This document shows positions 14,841-23,076 of a stretch of 36,238 bases of DNA, one piece after another. Each line of letters begins with the position of its first letter. Position 1 is the stretch's first letter. The notes below the pieces were generated by a model that worked only from the letters and a program-made list of their open reading frames with translations, made no database searches and was not told the DNA's origin. A program made the position numbers and the translations under genes. The stretch comes from Bradyrhizobium elkanii WSM2783 (GTDB taxonomy: Bacteria; Pseudomonadota; Alphaproteobacteria; Rhizobiales; Xanthobacteraceae), in the NCBI RefSeq assembly GCF_000472865.1, contig NZ_AXAP01000085.1, forward strand, positions 1 through 36,238. The letters run 5' to 3'.

Positions 14841-15855
14841 AGCGCTTGGCGAGCTCGTCGATGTTCTCGGGCGGCCAGCCCGGCACTTCCATGCCGAGAT
14901 GCAGCCCCATCTGGGCCAGCACTTCCTTGATCTCGTTCAGCGACTTGCGGCCGAAGTTCGGGGTGCGGAGCATTTCCGCTTCCGACTTCTGCACGAGGTC
15001 GCCGATATAGACGATGTTGTCGTTCTTCAGGCAGTTGGCCGAACGCACCGACAGTTCGAGCTCGTCGACCTTCTTGAGGAACGCCGGGTTGAAGGCGAGA
15101 TCGGGGATGATCTCCTGGGCGACTTCCTTGCGCGGTTCCTCGAAATTGACGAACACGTTGAGCTGATCCTGCAGGATGCGCGCGGCATAGGCCACGGCAT
15201 CATCCGGCGTGATCGCGCCGTTGGTCTCGATCGTCATCGTCAGCTTGTCGTAGTCGAGGATCTGGCCCTCGCGGGTGTTCTCGACCTTATAGGAGACCTT
15301 GCGGACCGGCGAGAACAGGCTGTCGACCGGAATCAGGCCGATCGGCGCGTCCTCGGGACGGTTGCGCTCGGCGGGCACATAACCCTTGCCGGTCGAGACC
15401 GTGAACTCCATGCGGATCTCGGCGCCATCATCCAGCGTGCAGAGCACGAGATCCGGATTGAGCACCACGACGTCGCCGACGGTCTGGATGTCGCCGGCGG
15501 TCACAACGCCCGGACCCTGCTTCTTCACGACCATCCGCTTGGGGCCTTCGCCCTGCATCTTGATCGAGATGTCCTTGATGTTGAGGACGATGTCGGTGAC
15601 GTCTTCACGGACGCCCGCGATCGAGGAGAACTCGTGCAGCACGCCATCGATGTGCACTGACTGCACGGCAGCGCCCTGCAGCGAGGACAACAGGATGCGG
15701 CGCAGCGCGTTGCCGAGCGTCTGGCCGAAGCCGCGCTCAAGCGGCTCGGCGACAATGGTCGCAAACCGCGCGGCATCGGAGCCGGCCGTCACCTGCAGCT
15801 TGTTTGGTCGGATAAGTTCCTGCCAATTCTTCTGGATCGTCACTGTGTCACCCAT
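14824..15855 (-). CDS. rpoA: DNA-directed RNA polymerase subunit alpha
   Basis: A 343-residue alpha subunit. The N-terminal domain that starts polymerase assembly shows FGQTLGNALRRILLSSLQGAA. The C-terminal domain that contacts promoter DNA and activators shows LELSVRSANCLKNDNIVYIG and FGRKSLNEIKEVLAQMGLHL. The length is normal for alphaproteobacteria, about 14 residues more than in E. coli. It lies between rpsK (111 bases upstream) and rplQ. The final codons and stop are part of a tandem repeat. Confidence 0.99.
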   Translation of the reverse strand: MGDTVTIQKNWQELIRPNKLQVTAGSDAARFATIVAEPLERGFGQTLGNALRRILLSSLQGAAVQSVHIDGVLHEFSSIAGVREDVTDIVLNIKDISIKMQGEGPKRMVVKKQGPGVVTAGDIQTVGDVVVLNPDLVLCTLDDGAEIRMEFTVSTGKGYVPAERNRPEDAPIGLIPVDSLFSPVRKVSYKVENTREGQILDYDKLTMTIETNGAITPDDAVAYAARILQDQLNVFVNFEEPRKEVAQEIIPDLAFNPAFLKKVDELELSVRSANCLKNDNIVYIGDLVQKSEAEMLRTPNFGRKSLNEIKEVLAQMGLHLGMEVPGWPPENIDELAKRFEDHY

Positions 15856-15966
15856 TGGTGAGTCGATTTGGGCCAGTCGACATCAAATTACTGGCGTCGC
15901 GGATTAGTCCGCGCGGTCAATTCCAAAAACAATCGCGAGACGGCAAAGCCGCCCCGCGACCAACAA

Positions 15967-16356
15967 TCAGACGCGCCGGCGCTTGCGCGGACGGCAACCA
16001 TTGTGCGGGATCGTCGTCACGTCGCGGATCGAGGTGACGGTGAAGCCCGCGGCCTGCAGCGCGCGGAGCGCCGACTCGCGGCCCGAACCGGGACCGGCGA
16101 CTTCGACTTCCAGCGTGCGCATGCCGTGTTCCTGCGCCTTCTTGGAAACGTCCTCCGCCGCGACCTGTGCGGCATACGGAGTCGACTTGCGCGACCCTTT
16201 AAAACCCATCGTGCCCGCGGAAGACCAGGCAATGGTGTTGCCCTGCGCGTCGGTGATGGTGATCGTGGTGTTGTTGAACGACGAATTCACATGCGCGATG
16301 CCGGAGGCGATGTTCTTGCGTTCGCGGCGGCGTACGCGGGTGGCTTCCTTGCCCAT
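15967..16356 (-). CDS. rpsK: 30S ribosomal protein S11
   Basis: A 129-residue S11, the same length as in E. coli. It shows HVNSSFNNTTITITDAQGNT, SSAGTMGFKGSRKSTPYAAQ and the C-terminal VTTIPHNGCRPRKRRRV. S11 forms part of the platform of the small subunit and contacts mRNA near the E site. It follows rpsM after a 114-base spacer that carries an imperfect palindrome. Confidence 0.99.
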   Translation of the reverse strand: MGKEATRVRRRERKNIASGIAHVNSSFNNTTITITDAQGNTIAWSSAGTMGFKGSRKSTPYAAQVAAEDVSKKAQEHGMRTLEVEVAGPGSGRESALRALQAAGFTVTSIRDVTTIPHNGCRPRKRRRV

Positions 16357-16414
16357 TCCAAACCTTTCCTATGATCTCAACGCCGCCGTAATGCCAGCGG
16401 CTACACCTCAAAAC

Positions 16415-16466
16415 GCGAATGGCGCGTGGCGAATGATTCTCTTCGCCAACGCCAATCGCTATTCGC
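16415..16466. repeat. Imperfect palindrome in the rpsM-rpsK spacer
   Basis: The segment 16415-16433 (GCGAATGGCGCGTGGCGAA) is largely complementary to 16442-16466 (beginning TTCGCCAACGCC and ending ATTCGC), with a few mismatches and an insertion. The wording (GCGAATGG, GGCGAA) resembles the hairpin at 29028-29073. The RNA would fold between two ribosomal genes without an obvious terminator tract. Confidence 0.6.
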
Positions 16467-16470
16467 AAAC

Positions 16471-16839
16471 TTACTTCTTCTTGCCGGCGATCGCCTTGGC
16501 CGGCCCCTTGCGCGTACGCGCATTGGTGTGGGTGCGCTGGCCGCGCACCGGCAGGCCACGGCGATGGCGCAGGCCGCGATAGCAGCCGAGGTCCATCAGC
16601 CGCTTGATGTTGATGCCGGTCTCGCGGCGAAGGTCGCCTTCCACAACGTAGTCGCGGTCGATCACTTCGCGGATCTGCAGCACTTCCTGGTCGGTGAGCT
16701 GGCTGACGCGACGGTCCAGCGGGATCTTGACCTTCTCCACGATGTCGGCCGCGTTCTTCTGGCCGATGCCATGGATGTACTGAAGCGCGATCAGCACGCG
16801 CTTGTTGGTTGGGATATTCACGCCGGCAATACGGGCCAC
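16471..16839 (-). CDS. rpsM: 30S ribosomal protein S13
   Basis: A 122-residue S13 starting at a GTG (16839) with GGAGAGAAGG upstream; translation as ARIAGVNIPTNKRVLIALQY places the start exactly where the family begins. Further motifs are HGIGQKNAADIVEKV and GCYRGLRHRRGLPVRGQRTH. S13 lies in the head of the small subunit and touches the P-site tRNA and L5. It is the first gene of the alpha part of the operon, after a 187-base gap from adk that contains a candidate promoter. Confidence 0.98.
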   Translation of the reverse strand: MARIAGVNIPTNKRVLIALQYIHGIGQKNAADIVEKVKIPLDRRVSQLTDQEVLQIREVIDRDYVVEGDLRRETGINIKRLMDLGCYRGLRHRRGLPVRGQRTHTNARTRKGPAKAIAGKKK

Positions 16840-16992
16840 GGCCTTCTCTCCTGTCGCCGATCCCCTGGGATCGGTGCTTCCTAGATCTCTGCTATCTCGG
16901 GCAGGTGTCCACAAACGCGAACACGACGCCCTCCCCTCGTTCCTTCGGGGCCCGGCATCGTCATAAAACTATCCGACTTGGATGCGAGGCTT

Positions 16993-17020
16993 ATTAAAGG
17001 ATTCATGTCGGTTTCGTCAA
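16993..17020 (-). promoter_or_regulatory. Candidate internal promoter for rpsM-rpsK-rpoA-rplQ
   Basis: On the minus strand TTGACG (17015-17020) and TTTAAT (16993-16998) are 16 bases apart, 7 bases after the adk stop. Transcription would start near 16986, about 150 bases before rpsM. The gap between adk and rpsM is one of the widest in the operon, which fits an internal promoter. Confidence 0.5.
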
Positions 17021-17026
17021 CCGCTC

Positions 17027-17908
17027 CTAGCGCTTAGCTCGCTTTTTCGTGAGCTTTTTTGCGGGCCGTTTGGCGGCCTGCCTTACTGTCTTCTTGGCCT
17101 TGCCGACGCCCCTCGCCTTGGCGGCCTTTGAGACCGTTTTGCGGGCCTTCCGGGCCGAGGTGGCGGCCTTTTTGGTTCCCTTGCCGGCTCCCTCCTTGGC
17201 CTTGCCAGTCCCCTTGGCCTTGGCGGCCGCCTTCTTGGCAGGCGCCTTGGTTCCCTTCCGGGCGGTTCCAGACCCAGAACGCTTCGCCGGAGCGGCACGC
17301 CGTGCAGCCTTGGGTTCCGTGGCGCCGAGCGCTTCCAGGATCCGGTTGATCTCGCTCGTAACGTGCTCGATGGTCATCATGCCATCTACGGTAAGCAGCT
17401 TGCGGCGCTCGGAATAATAGTGAATCAGGGGTTCGGTCTGGGCGCGGTAGCTCGCCAGCCGCCTGGTCAGCACTTCCGGCGTATCGTCGGCGCGGACTTC
17501 CTCGCCGCGCGCCCGCGTCTCGGCAGCGCGCTTCTCTACCCGCTCGAGTAGCGCGCTCTCATTGACGCGAAGCTCGACCACAGCATCGAGCTTGAGGCGC
17601 TTCTTCTTCAAAAGCTCATCCAGCGCCTCGGCCTGCGGAACCGTGCGCGGAAAACCGTCGAGGATGAAGCCGTTTTTGGCATCGGGCTGATCGATCCGAT
17701 CGGAGATGATGCCGACCACGATCTCGTCGGGCACCAGCCCGCCCGCGGCCATGATGTCCTTGGCCTGCAGCCCGATCGGCGTGCCGGCGGCAACCGCGGC
17801 GCGCAACATCTCGCCGGTCGAGAGCTGGACAATACCGTGCTTCTGAACCAGCCGCTGGGCCTGGGTCCCCTTGCCCGAGCCCGGCGGCCCCAAAAGGATC
17901 AATCTCAT
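17027..17908 (-). CDS. adk: Adenylate kinase with a long histone-H1-like basic tail
   Basis: The first ~195 residues are a complete adenylate kinase (ATP + AMP to 2 ADP): P-loop GPPGSGKGT at residues 7-15, LSTGEMLRAAV, GFILDGFPRTVPQAEAL and a short lid (RADDTPEVLTRRLASYRAQ) without the zinc-type insertion. From about residue 198 to 293 follows a tail of 96 residues made almost only of Lys, Ala, Arg, Gly and Thr (about 26 Lys, 26 Ala, 11 Arg, two acidic), with repeats such as KAPAKKAAAKAK. Such tails resemble histone H1 or bacterial H1-like proteins and would bind nucleic acid. The tail is in frame and ends in its own stop. It sits between secY and rpsM, as in many bacteria. Binding to ribosome or nucleoid is inference. 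Confidence 0.95.
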   Translation of the reverse strand: MRLILLGPPGSGKGTQAQRLVQKHGIVQLSTGEMLRAAVAAGTPIGLQAKDIMAAGGLVPDEIVVGIISDRIDQPDAKNGFILDGFPRTVPQAEALDELLKKKRLKLDAVVELRVNESALLERVEKRAAETRARGEEVRADDTPEVLTRRLASYRAQTEPLIHYYSERRKLLTVDGMMTIEHVTSEINRILEALGATEPKAARRAAPAKRSGSGTARKGTKAPAKKAAAKAKGTGKAKEGAGKGTKKAATSARKARKTVSKAAKARGVGKAKKTVRQAAKRPAKKLTKKRAKR

Positions 17909-17987
17909 GAGTATTCGCCCCCCGGCTTGGTGAGCGCGATCCGCACACCCTTGGTTTTGACTTTTGCGCCGCCCGCGTTCCGCTCTA

Positions 17988-19319
17988 TCAGCGGCGACGG
18001 CCCCTGAGCTTGGACTTTCTGATCAGCCCTTCATACTGATGGGCAAGCAGATAGCCCTGAACCTGTGCCACCGTATCCATGGTCACGCTGACCACGATCA
18101 GAAGCGAGGTACCGCCAAAGTAGAACGGCACGGAGGCGTAGGAAATCAGAATCTCCGGGATGAGACATACGATCGCAAGATAGATCGCACCAACCACCGT
18201 GATGCGCGACAGCACATAGTCGATATATTCCGCGGTGCGCTCGCCGGGCCGGATGCCGGGGATGAAGCCGCCATGCTTCTTCAGGTTGTCGGCAGTCTCG
18301 GTCGGGTTGAACACGATCGCCGTGTAGAAGAAGGCGAAGAACACGATCAGCGCCAGATAGAGGATCAGGAACAGCGGCCGGCCATGGCTGAGCTGGGTGG
18401 TGATCCATTGCATCCATTCCGGGCCCGAGCCGGCGTTGAAGTTCGCTACCGTGGTCGGAAGCAGCAGCAGCGAGGACGCGAAGATCGGCGGAATCACGCC
18501 CGAAGTATTGAGCTTGAGCGGCAGATGCGAGGACTGGCCCTCGAACATCTTGTTGCCGACCTGACGCTTCGGATACTGGATCAGGAGGCGGCGCTGCGCG
18601 CGCTCCATGAACACGATGAAGGCGATCACGGCGACCGCCATCACGATCACGACCAAGATCAGCCCGGTCGACATTGCGCCCTGGCGGCCGAGTTCGAGCA
18701 TGTTGGCCAGCGCCGACGGCAGTTCCGCGACGATACCGGACAGAATGATCAGCGAAATGCCGTTGCCGATGCCGCGCGAGGTGATCTGCTCGCCGAGCCA
18801 CATCAGGAACATGGTGCCGCCGGTCAGCGTGATCGCGGTCGAAAGGCGGAAGAACATGCCGGGGTCGGTGACGACGTTGCCGGCGCCCTCAAGCCCCACC
18901 GCGATGCCGTAGGACTGGAACGCGGCCAGGATCACGGTGAGATAGCGCGTGTACTGGTTCAGGATCTTGCGGCCGGCCTCGCCTTCCTTCTTCAGGGCCT
19001 CGAGCTGCGGCGAGACGGTGGTCAGGAGCTGGATGATGATCGATGCCGAGATGTACGGCATGATGTTCAGCGCGAAGATCGCCATGCGGTGGATGCCGCC
19101 ACCGGCGAACATGTTGAACATGCCGAGGATGCCGCCGGCCTGGGAGCGGAACACCTGCTCCCACACGTTGGGGTCGATGCCGGGTAGCGGGATGTAGGTG
19201 CCGAGCCGATAAACAAGCAGCGCACCCAGCGTGAACCAGATGCGCTTCTTCAGCTCTTCGGCCTTGCCGAGCGCTGCGAAATTGAGGTTGGACGCGAGTT
19301 GTTCCGCTGCTGAGACCAT
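17988..19319 (-). CDS. secY: Protein translocase subunit SecY
   Basis: A 443-residue polytopic membrane protein, the channel of the Sec translocon, with about ten membrane segments. It shows YRLGTYIPLPGIDPNVWEQV, the plug-region sequence GILGMFNMFAGGGIHRMAIF, MPYISASIIIQLLTTVSPQL, and the C-terminal YYFGGTSLLI-type region (FYFGGTSLLIVVSVTMDTVA). The start is set at the ATG 19319 (MVSAAEQLASN), which gives the normal length; a GTG 19 codons upstream is possible but adds unlikely residues. It lies between rplO and adk. Confidence 0.98.
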   Translation of the reverse strand: MVSAAEQLASNLNFAALGKAEELKKRIWFTLGALLVYRLGTYIPLPGIDPNVWEQVFRSQAGGILGMFNMFAGGGIHRMAIFALNIMPYISASIIIQLLTTVSPQLEALKKEGEAGRKILNQYTRYLTVILAAFQSYGIAVGLEGAGNVVTDPGMFFRLSTAITLTGGTMFLMWLGEQITSRGIGNGISLIILSGIVAELPSALANMLELGRQGAMSTGLILVVIVMAVAVIAFIVFMERAQRRLLIQYPKRQVGNKMFEGQSSHLPLKLNTSGVIPPIFASSLLLLPTTVANFNAGSGPEWMQWITTQLSHGRPLFLILYLALIVFFAFFYTAIVFNPTETADNLKKHGGFIPGIRPGERTAEYIDYVLSRITVVGAIYLAIVCLIPEILISYASVPFYFGGTSLLIVVSVTMDTVAQVQGYLLAHQYEGLIRKSKLRGRRR

Positions 19320-19459
19320 GTTTCGGCTTTCTCCCGGAGCCCCCGCCGACGTCCCCGTGGGATCATCGGCGGACACCGGACATTATTTGGTGCTCGGCTT
19401 CGATAAGTCCAACGTTCTCTGCCGTCCCTGCCTGCGCGAGCCAGGCAATGACGCAGATG

Positions 19460-19948
19460 TTACGCCGCCTCGCCGTCTTCCTTCTTGGCGGGCGCCAGGA
19501 TCTTCACCGTACCGCCGGCCTTCTCCACCGCCGCAATCGCGGACTTGGAGGCGCCATGCACCTCGATGTTGAGCTTGGCCGTGAGCTCGCCGCGGCCGAG
19601 TAGCCGCACGCCGTCCTTGGCGCGGCGCAGCACGCCCGACTTCACCAGCGCTTCCGCGTTCACGACCGCACCAGTGTCGATCTGCTTGGCGTCGACCGCC
19701 TGCTGCAGGCGGTCGAGATTAACTTCCGCAAAATCGAGCCTGAAGATGTTGTTGAACCCGCGCTTCGGCAGGCGGCGATGCAGCGGCATCTGGCCGCCTT
19801 CAAAGCCCTTGATGCGCACACCGGTACGCGCGGTCTGGCCTTTGCCGCCACGGCCGCCGGTCTTGCCCTTGCCCGAACCGATACCGCGGCCGATGCGCAT
19901 GCGCTTCTTGCGCGAACCGGGATTGTCGGCGATCTCGCTGAGCTTCAT
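19460..19948 (-). CDS. rplO: 50S ribosomal protein L15
   Basis: A 162-residue L15 with the glycine-rich start KRMRIGRGIGSGKGKTGGRG, then FEGGQMPLHRRLPKRGF and ASKSAIAAVEKAGGTVKIL at the C terminus. It is somewhat longer than in E. coli because of a Lys/Glu/Ala tail. L15 is a late-assembling 23S rRNA binder. A gap of 140 bases follows before secY. Confidence 0.98.
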   Translation of the reverse strand: MKLSEIADNPGSRKKRMRIGRGIGSGKGKTGGRGGKGQTARTGVRIKGFEGGQMPLHRRLPKRGFNNIFRLDFAEVNLDRLQQAVDAKQIDTGAVVNAEALVKSGVLRRAKDGVRLLGRGELTAKLNIEVHGASKSAIAAVEKAGGTVKILAPAKKEDGEAA

Positions 19949-19968
19949 CGCCCTTCTCCTTGTCTGTC

Positions 19969-20163
19969 TTAACCCTCGCCGACGACGCGGACGAGGTGTT
20001 GAACCTTGCTGATCATGCCGCGAACCTCAGGGGTGTCCTGATGCTCGGCAACCCGGCCGATCTTGTTGAGCTTGAGGCCGATCAGCGTCGAACGCTGCGA
20101 ATGATGGCGGCGAATCGGGCTGCCGATCTGCTCGACCTTGATCGTCTTTGCGGCCTGGGCCAT
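19969..20163 (-). CDS. rpmD: 50S ribosomal protein L30
   Basis: A 64-residue L30 with IKVEQIGSPIRRHHSQRSTL, IGLKLNKIGRVAEHQDTPEV and RGMISKVQHLVRVV. Size and order (rpsE, rpmD, rplO) are standard. Confidence 0.98.
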   Translation of the reverse strand: MAQAAKTIKVEQIGSPIRRHHSQRSTLIGLKLNKIGRVAEHQDTPEVRGMISKVQHLVRVVGEG

Positions 20164-20201
20164 CTCTTAAAACTCCAGATAGCGCGCTGGTTTAGCGCGA
20201 G

Positions 20202-20774
20202 TTATTCAGCCACCACTTCGGCATCGCCACCGACGCGGCGGGCCTGCAGCGTGGACACCTTGATGTTGCGGCGCGCAGCGACCGAGCGCGGCGAATCCTG
20301 GTTCTTCAGCGCATCGAAGGTGGCGCGGACCATGTTGTACGGATTCGACGAACCGATCGACTTCGCGACCACGTCCTGGATGCCGAGCGTCTCGAACACC
20401 GCACGCATCGGGCCGCCGGCGATGATGCCGGTACCGGCCGGCGCGGCACGCAGGTAGACGCGGCCGGCGCCGTGACGGCCGGCGATGTCGTGATGCAGCG
20501 TGCGGCCTTCGCGCAGCGCCACGCGGGTCAGGTTGCGCTTGGCGGATTCGGTCGCCTTGCGGATCGCTTCCGGCACTTCGCGCGCCTTGCCGTGGCCGAA
20601 ACCGACCCGGCCCTTCTGGTCGCCGATCACGACCAGCGCCGCAAAGCCGAAGCGCTTGCCGCCCTTCACGACCTTTGCCACGCGATTGATGTGCACGAGC
20701 TTGTCGACGAACTCGCTGTCGCGCTCCTCGCGCTCCCTGCTCCGTTCGCGTCCGCCGCGTTCGCGTTCTGCCAT
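20202..20774 (-). CDS. rpsE: 30S ribosomal protein S5
   Basis: A 190-residue S5. After an Arg/Glu-rich N-terminal extension (AERERGGRERSREREERD) it shows VDKLVHINRVAKVVKGGKRF, the loop GDQKGRVGFGHGKAREVPEA and VYLRAAPAGTGIIAGGPMRA. S5 helps keep decoding accurate. The ATG at 20774 is chosen because TTGGAAAA just upstream is its ribosome binding site rather than an alternative TTG start. Confidence 0.98.
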   Translation of the reverse strand: MAERERGGRERSREREERDSEFVDKLVHINRVAKVVKGGKRFGFAALVVIGDQKGRVGFGHGKAREVPEAIRKATESAKRNLTRVALREGRTLHHDIAGRHGAGRVYLRAAPAGTGIIAGGPMRAVFETLGIQDVVAKSIGSSNPYNMVRATFDALKNQDSPRSVAARRNIKVSTLQARRVGGDAEVVAE

Positions 20775-20834
20775 GGTGTTTTCCAATCTCTAGAAAGGCT
20801 TATGCCTCAGTCCTAATATCCGCTCGAAACCTGC

Positions 20835-21194
20835 TCAGAAGCTCAGTCCGCCTTCGCGGGCTGCATCGGCAAGCGCCTTGACGCGCCCGTGATAGAGATA
20901 GGCGCCACGGTCGAACACGACTTCCTTGACGCCCTTCTGCGTGGCACGCTCGGCAAGCAGCTTGCCGACGGCCTTGGCTGCGTCGATATTCGCACCCGTG
21001 TTGCCGCCATCGCGCATCGCCTTCTCCAGCGAAGAGGCCGACGCCAGCGTCTCGCCCTTCTGATCGTCGATCACCTGGGCGTAGATGTGCTTGGACGAGC
21101 GGAACACCGACAGGCGCGGACGCCCGCCCCCGGAACGGCGCAGTGCTAAGCGCACGCGTTGCTTGCGCCGGGCATTGGTAACCTTCAGTGACAT
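20835..21194 (-). CDS. rplR: 50S ribosomal protein L18
   Basis: A 119-residue L18, which binds 5S rRNA with L5 and L25. It shows RRKQRVRLALRRSGGGRPRL, SVFRSSKHIYAQVIDDQKGE and the ending FDRGAYLYHGRVKALADAAR. Length is normal. Confidence 0.98.
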   Translation of the reverse strand: MSLKVTNARRKQRVRLALRRSGGGRPRLSVFRSSKHIYAQVIDDQKGETLASASSLEKAMRDGGNTGANIDAAKAVGKLLAERATQKGVKEVVFDRGAYLYHGRVKALADAAREGGLSF

Positions 21195-21205
21195 GACCGG
21201 CTCCG

Positions 21206-21739
21206 TTACTTCTTCTTGCCTTCCTTGCGGAAGATGAATTCGTTGGCGTACTTCACGCCCTTGCCCTTGTAGGGCTCCGGCGGACGATAGGCGCGGATCT
21301 CGGCCGCGACCTGCCCCACGCGCTGCGGATCGATGCCCGAGACCGTGATTTCGGTCGGCTTCGGCACCGCGATCGAGATGCCCTCCGGGATCGGGTAGAC
21401 GACGTCGTGGCTGTAACCGAGCGCGAGCTGCAGGTTCTTGCCCTGCATCGCGGCGCGGTAGCCGACGCCGGTGATCTCGAGCTTCTTCTCAAAGCCCTTG
21501 GTGACGCCTTCGACCAGGTTGGCGACCTGGGCACGCGCGGTGCCGTACATCGCCTGCGCGCGATTGGTCTTCACACGCGGAGCGACCCTGACCTGGCCGT
21601 TCTCGAACTTCACCTCGACGTCGTCATGCACGACGAACTGAAGCTGGCCCTTCGGCCCCTTCACCTTCACCGTCTGCCCGTCGACGGTCGCCGTCACACC
21701 CGACGGGATCGCCACAGGCCTCTTGCCAATACGTGACAT
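21206..21739 (-). CDS. rplF: 50S ribosomal protein L6
   Basis: A 177-residue L6, the same length as in E. coli. It begins MSRIGKRPVAIPSGV, contains TVKVKGPKGQLQF, and ends with RAYRPPEPYKGKGVKYANEF, the conserved signature near the GTPase-associated centre. Confidence 0.99.
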   Translation of the reverse strand: MSRIGKRPVAIPSGVTATVDGQTVKVKGPKGQLQFVVHDDVEVKFENGQVRVAPRVKTNRAQAMYGTARAQVANLVEGVTKGFEKKLEITGVGYRAAMQGKNLQLALGYSHDVVYPIPEGISIAVPKPTEITVSGIDPQRVGQVAAEIRAYRPPEPYKGKGVKYANEFIFRKEGKKK

Positions 21740-21753
21740 GGCTCAATCCTTCC

Positions 21754-22152
21754 TCAGAACACCGTGAAGAGAACTTCGCCGCCCACATTCGCGTCGCGCG
21801 CTTCGTGGTCAGCCATGATTCCCTTCGGCGTCGACAAAACGGAGATGCCGAGACCGTTGTTCACGCGCGGCAGGTTCTTCACCGACGTGTAGACCCGGCG
21901 GCCCGGCTTCGACACGCGCTCGATCTCGCGGATGACCGGCTCGCCGTCGAAATACTTCAATTCGATCTCGAGCTCGCTGCGGCCGGACGAATGCTCGACG
22001 CTGGCGTAGCCGCGGATATAGCCTTCCGCCTTTAGCACCTCGAGCACGTTCTGGCGCATCTTCGAGCCCGGGGTCGTGACCTTGGACTTCGAGCGCATCT
22101 GCGCGTTGCGGATGCGGGTGATGAGATCTGAGATCGGATCGTGCGTTGACAT
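21754..22152 (-). CDS. rpsH: 30S ribosomal protein S8
   Basis: A 132-residue S8, a primary 16S rRNA binder. It shows DPISDLITRIRNAQMRSKSK, YFDGEPVIREIERVSKPGRR and LGISVLSTPKGIMADHEA. In E. coli S8 represses the spc operon; whether the same feedback works here is unknown. GGAGGG precedes the ATG. Confidence 0.99.
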   Translation of the reverse strand: MSTHDPISDLITRIRNAQMRSKSKVTTPGSKMRQNVLEVLKAEGYIRGYASVEHSSGRSELEIELKYFDGEPVIREIERVSKPGRRVYTSVKNLPRVNNGLGISVLSTPKGIMADHEARDANVGGEVLFTVF

Positions 22153-22165
22153 CTTCCGACCCTCC

Positions 22166-22471
22166 TTACCAGCTCGACTTCACGAGGCCCGGGATCAGGC
22201 CCTTGGAGCCGAGCTCGCGCAGCGCGATGCGGGACAGCTTGTTCTTGCGATAGTTCGAGCGCGGACGGCCCGTGAGCTCGCAACGGTTGCGGATCCGGGT
22301 CGGCGACGAGTTGCGCGGCATTTCCGCAAGCTTCAGGGTCGCCGCGAAACGCTCTTCCATCGGCTTGGTCTTGTCGGCGATGATCGCCTTCAACCGGGCG
22401 CGGCTGGCGGCGGCGTTCTTGGCCATCCGCTTGCGCCGGTTGTTCTTCTCGACTGCACTCTTCTTTGCCAT
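22166..22471 (-). CDS. rpsN: 30S ribosomal protein S14
   Basis: A 101-residue S14 of the zinc-free long type: no CxxC pairs, and the core reads RNRCELTGRPRSNYRKNKLS followed by RIALRELGSKGLIPGLVKSS. AAGGAG precedes the ATG. It lies in the head of the 30S subunit. Confidence 0.99.
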   Translation of the reverse strand: MAKKSAVEKNNRRKRMAKNAAASRARLKAIIADKTKPMEERFAATLKLAEMPRNSSPTRIRNRCELTGRPRSNYRKNKLSRIALRELGSKGLIPGLVKSSW

Positions 22472-22518
22472 GCGTGGCTCCTTACGTTTCCGCGTTTGAG
22501 AGGCTGTTCGTCAGCGTC

Positions 22519-23076
22519 TCACTGCCGGAACGGGAAATTGAAAGCGGTCAACAAGGCGCGAGCCTCGTCGTCGGTCTTGGCCGTGGTACACACGGTGATG
22601 TCCATGCCCCGCGCTTCCGAGACCTTGTCGAAGTCGATCTCGGGGAAAATGATGTGCTCCTTGATGCCGAGCGAATAGTTGCCGCGGCCATCGAAGCTCT
22701 TCGGGTTCAGCCCGCGGAAGTCGCGCACGCGCGGCAGCGCGACGGTGACCAGGCGATCGATGAACTCGTACATGCGGGCCTTGCGCAGCGTGACCTTGCA
22801 GCCGATCGGCTGGTTCTCGCGCAGCTTGAAGGTCGCGATGGCAACCCGCGAATAAGTCACGATCGCCTTCTGGCCGGCGATCTGCGTCAGCTCGGCGGCA
22901 GCGGTCTCGGCCTTCTTGCGGTCGTTGACGGAATCGCCGACGCCCATGTTGAGCACGACCTTGTCCAGCCGCGGCACCTGCATCGCGTTCTCGTAGCCGA
23001 ACTTCTCGGTCAGCAGGCCGCGAATGTTCCTGTCGTATTCCGTGCGCAAGCGCGGCACATAAGCGGTCTCAGCCAT
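22519..23076 (-). CDS. rplE: 50S ribosomal protein L5
   Basis: A 185-residue L5, which binds 5S rRNA and contacts S13. It shows MQVPRLDKVVLNMGVGDSVN, TYSRVAIATFKLRENQPIGC and ALPRVRDFRGLNPKSFDGRG. The start at the ATG 23076 overlaps the end of rplX by 8 bases, indicating coupled translation. Confidence 0.98.
   Translation of the reverse strand: MAETAYVPRLRTEYDRNIRGLLTEKFGYENAMQVPRLDKVVLNMGVGDSVNDRKKAETAAAELTQIAGQKAIVTYSRVAIATFKLRENQPIGCKVTLRKARMYEFIDRLVTVALPRVRDFRGLNPKSFDGRGNYSLGIKEHIIFPEIDFDKVSEARGMDITVCTTAKTDDEARALLTAFNFPFRQ

Noticed and set aside
16840..17026. rpmJ or infA in the adk-rpsM gap
   Set aside because: The 187-base gap has no frame encoding the short, Cys/Arg-rich L36 or an IF1; both genes must lie elsewhere.
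17027..17317. The Lys-rich tail of adk as a separate small histone-like gene
   Set aside because: It is in one uninterrupted frame with the kinase, and no ribosome binding site or start codon of its own was seen.
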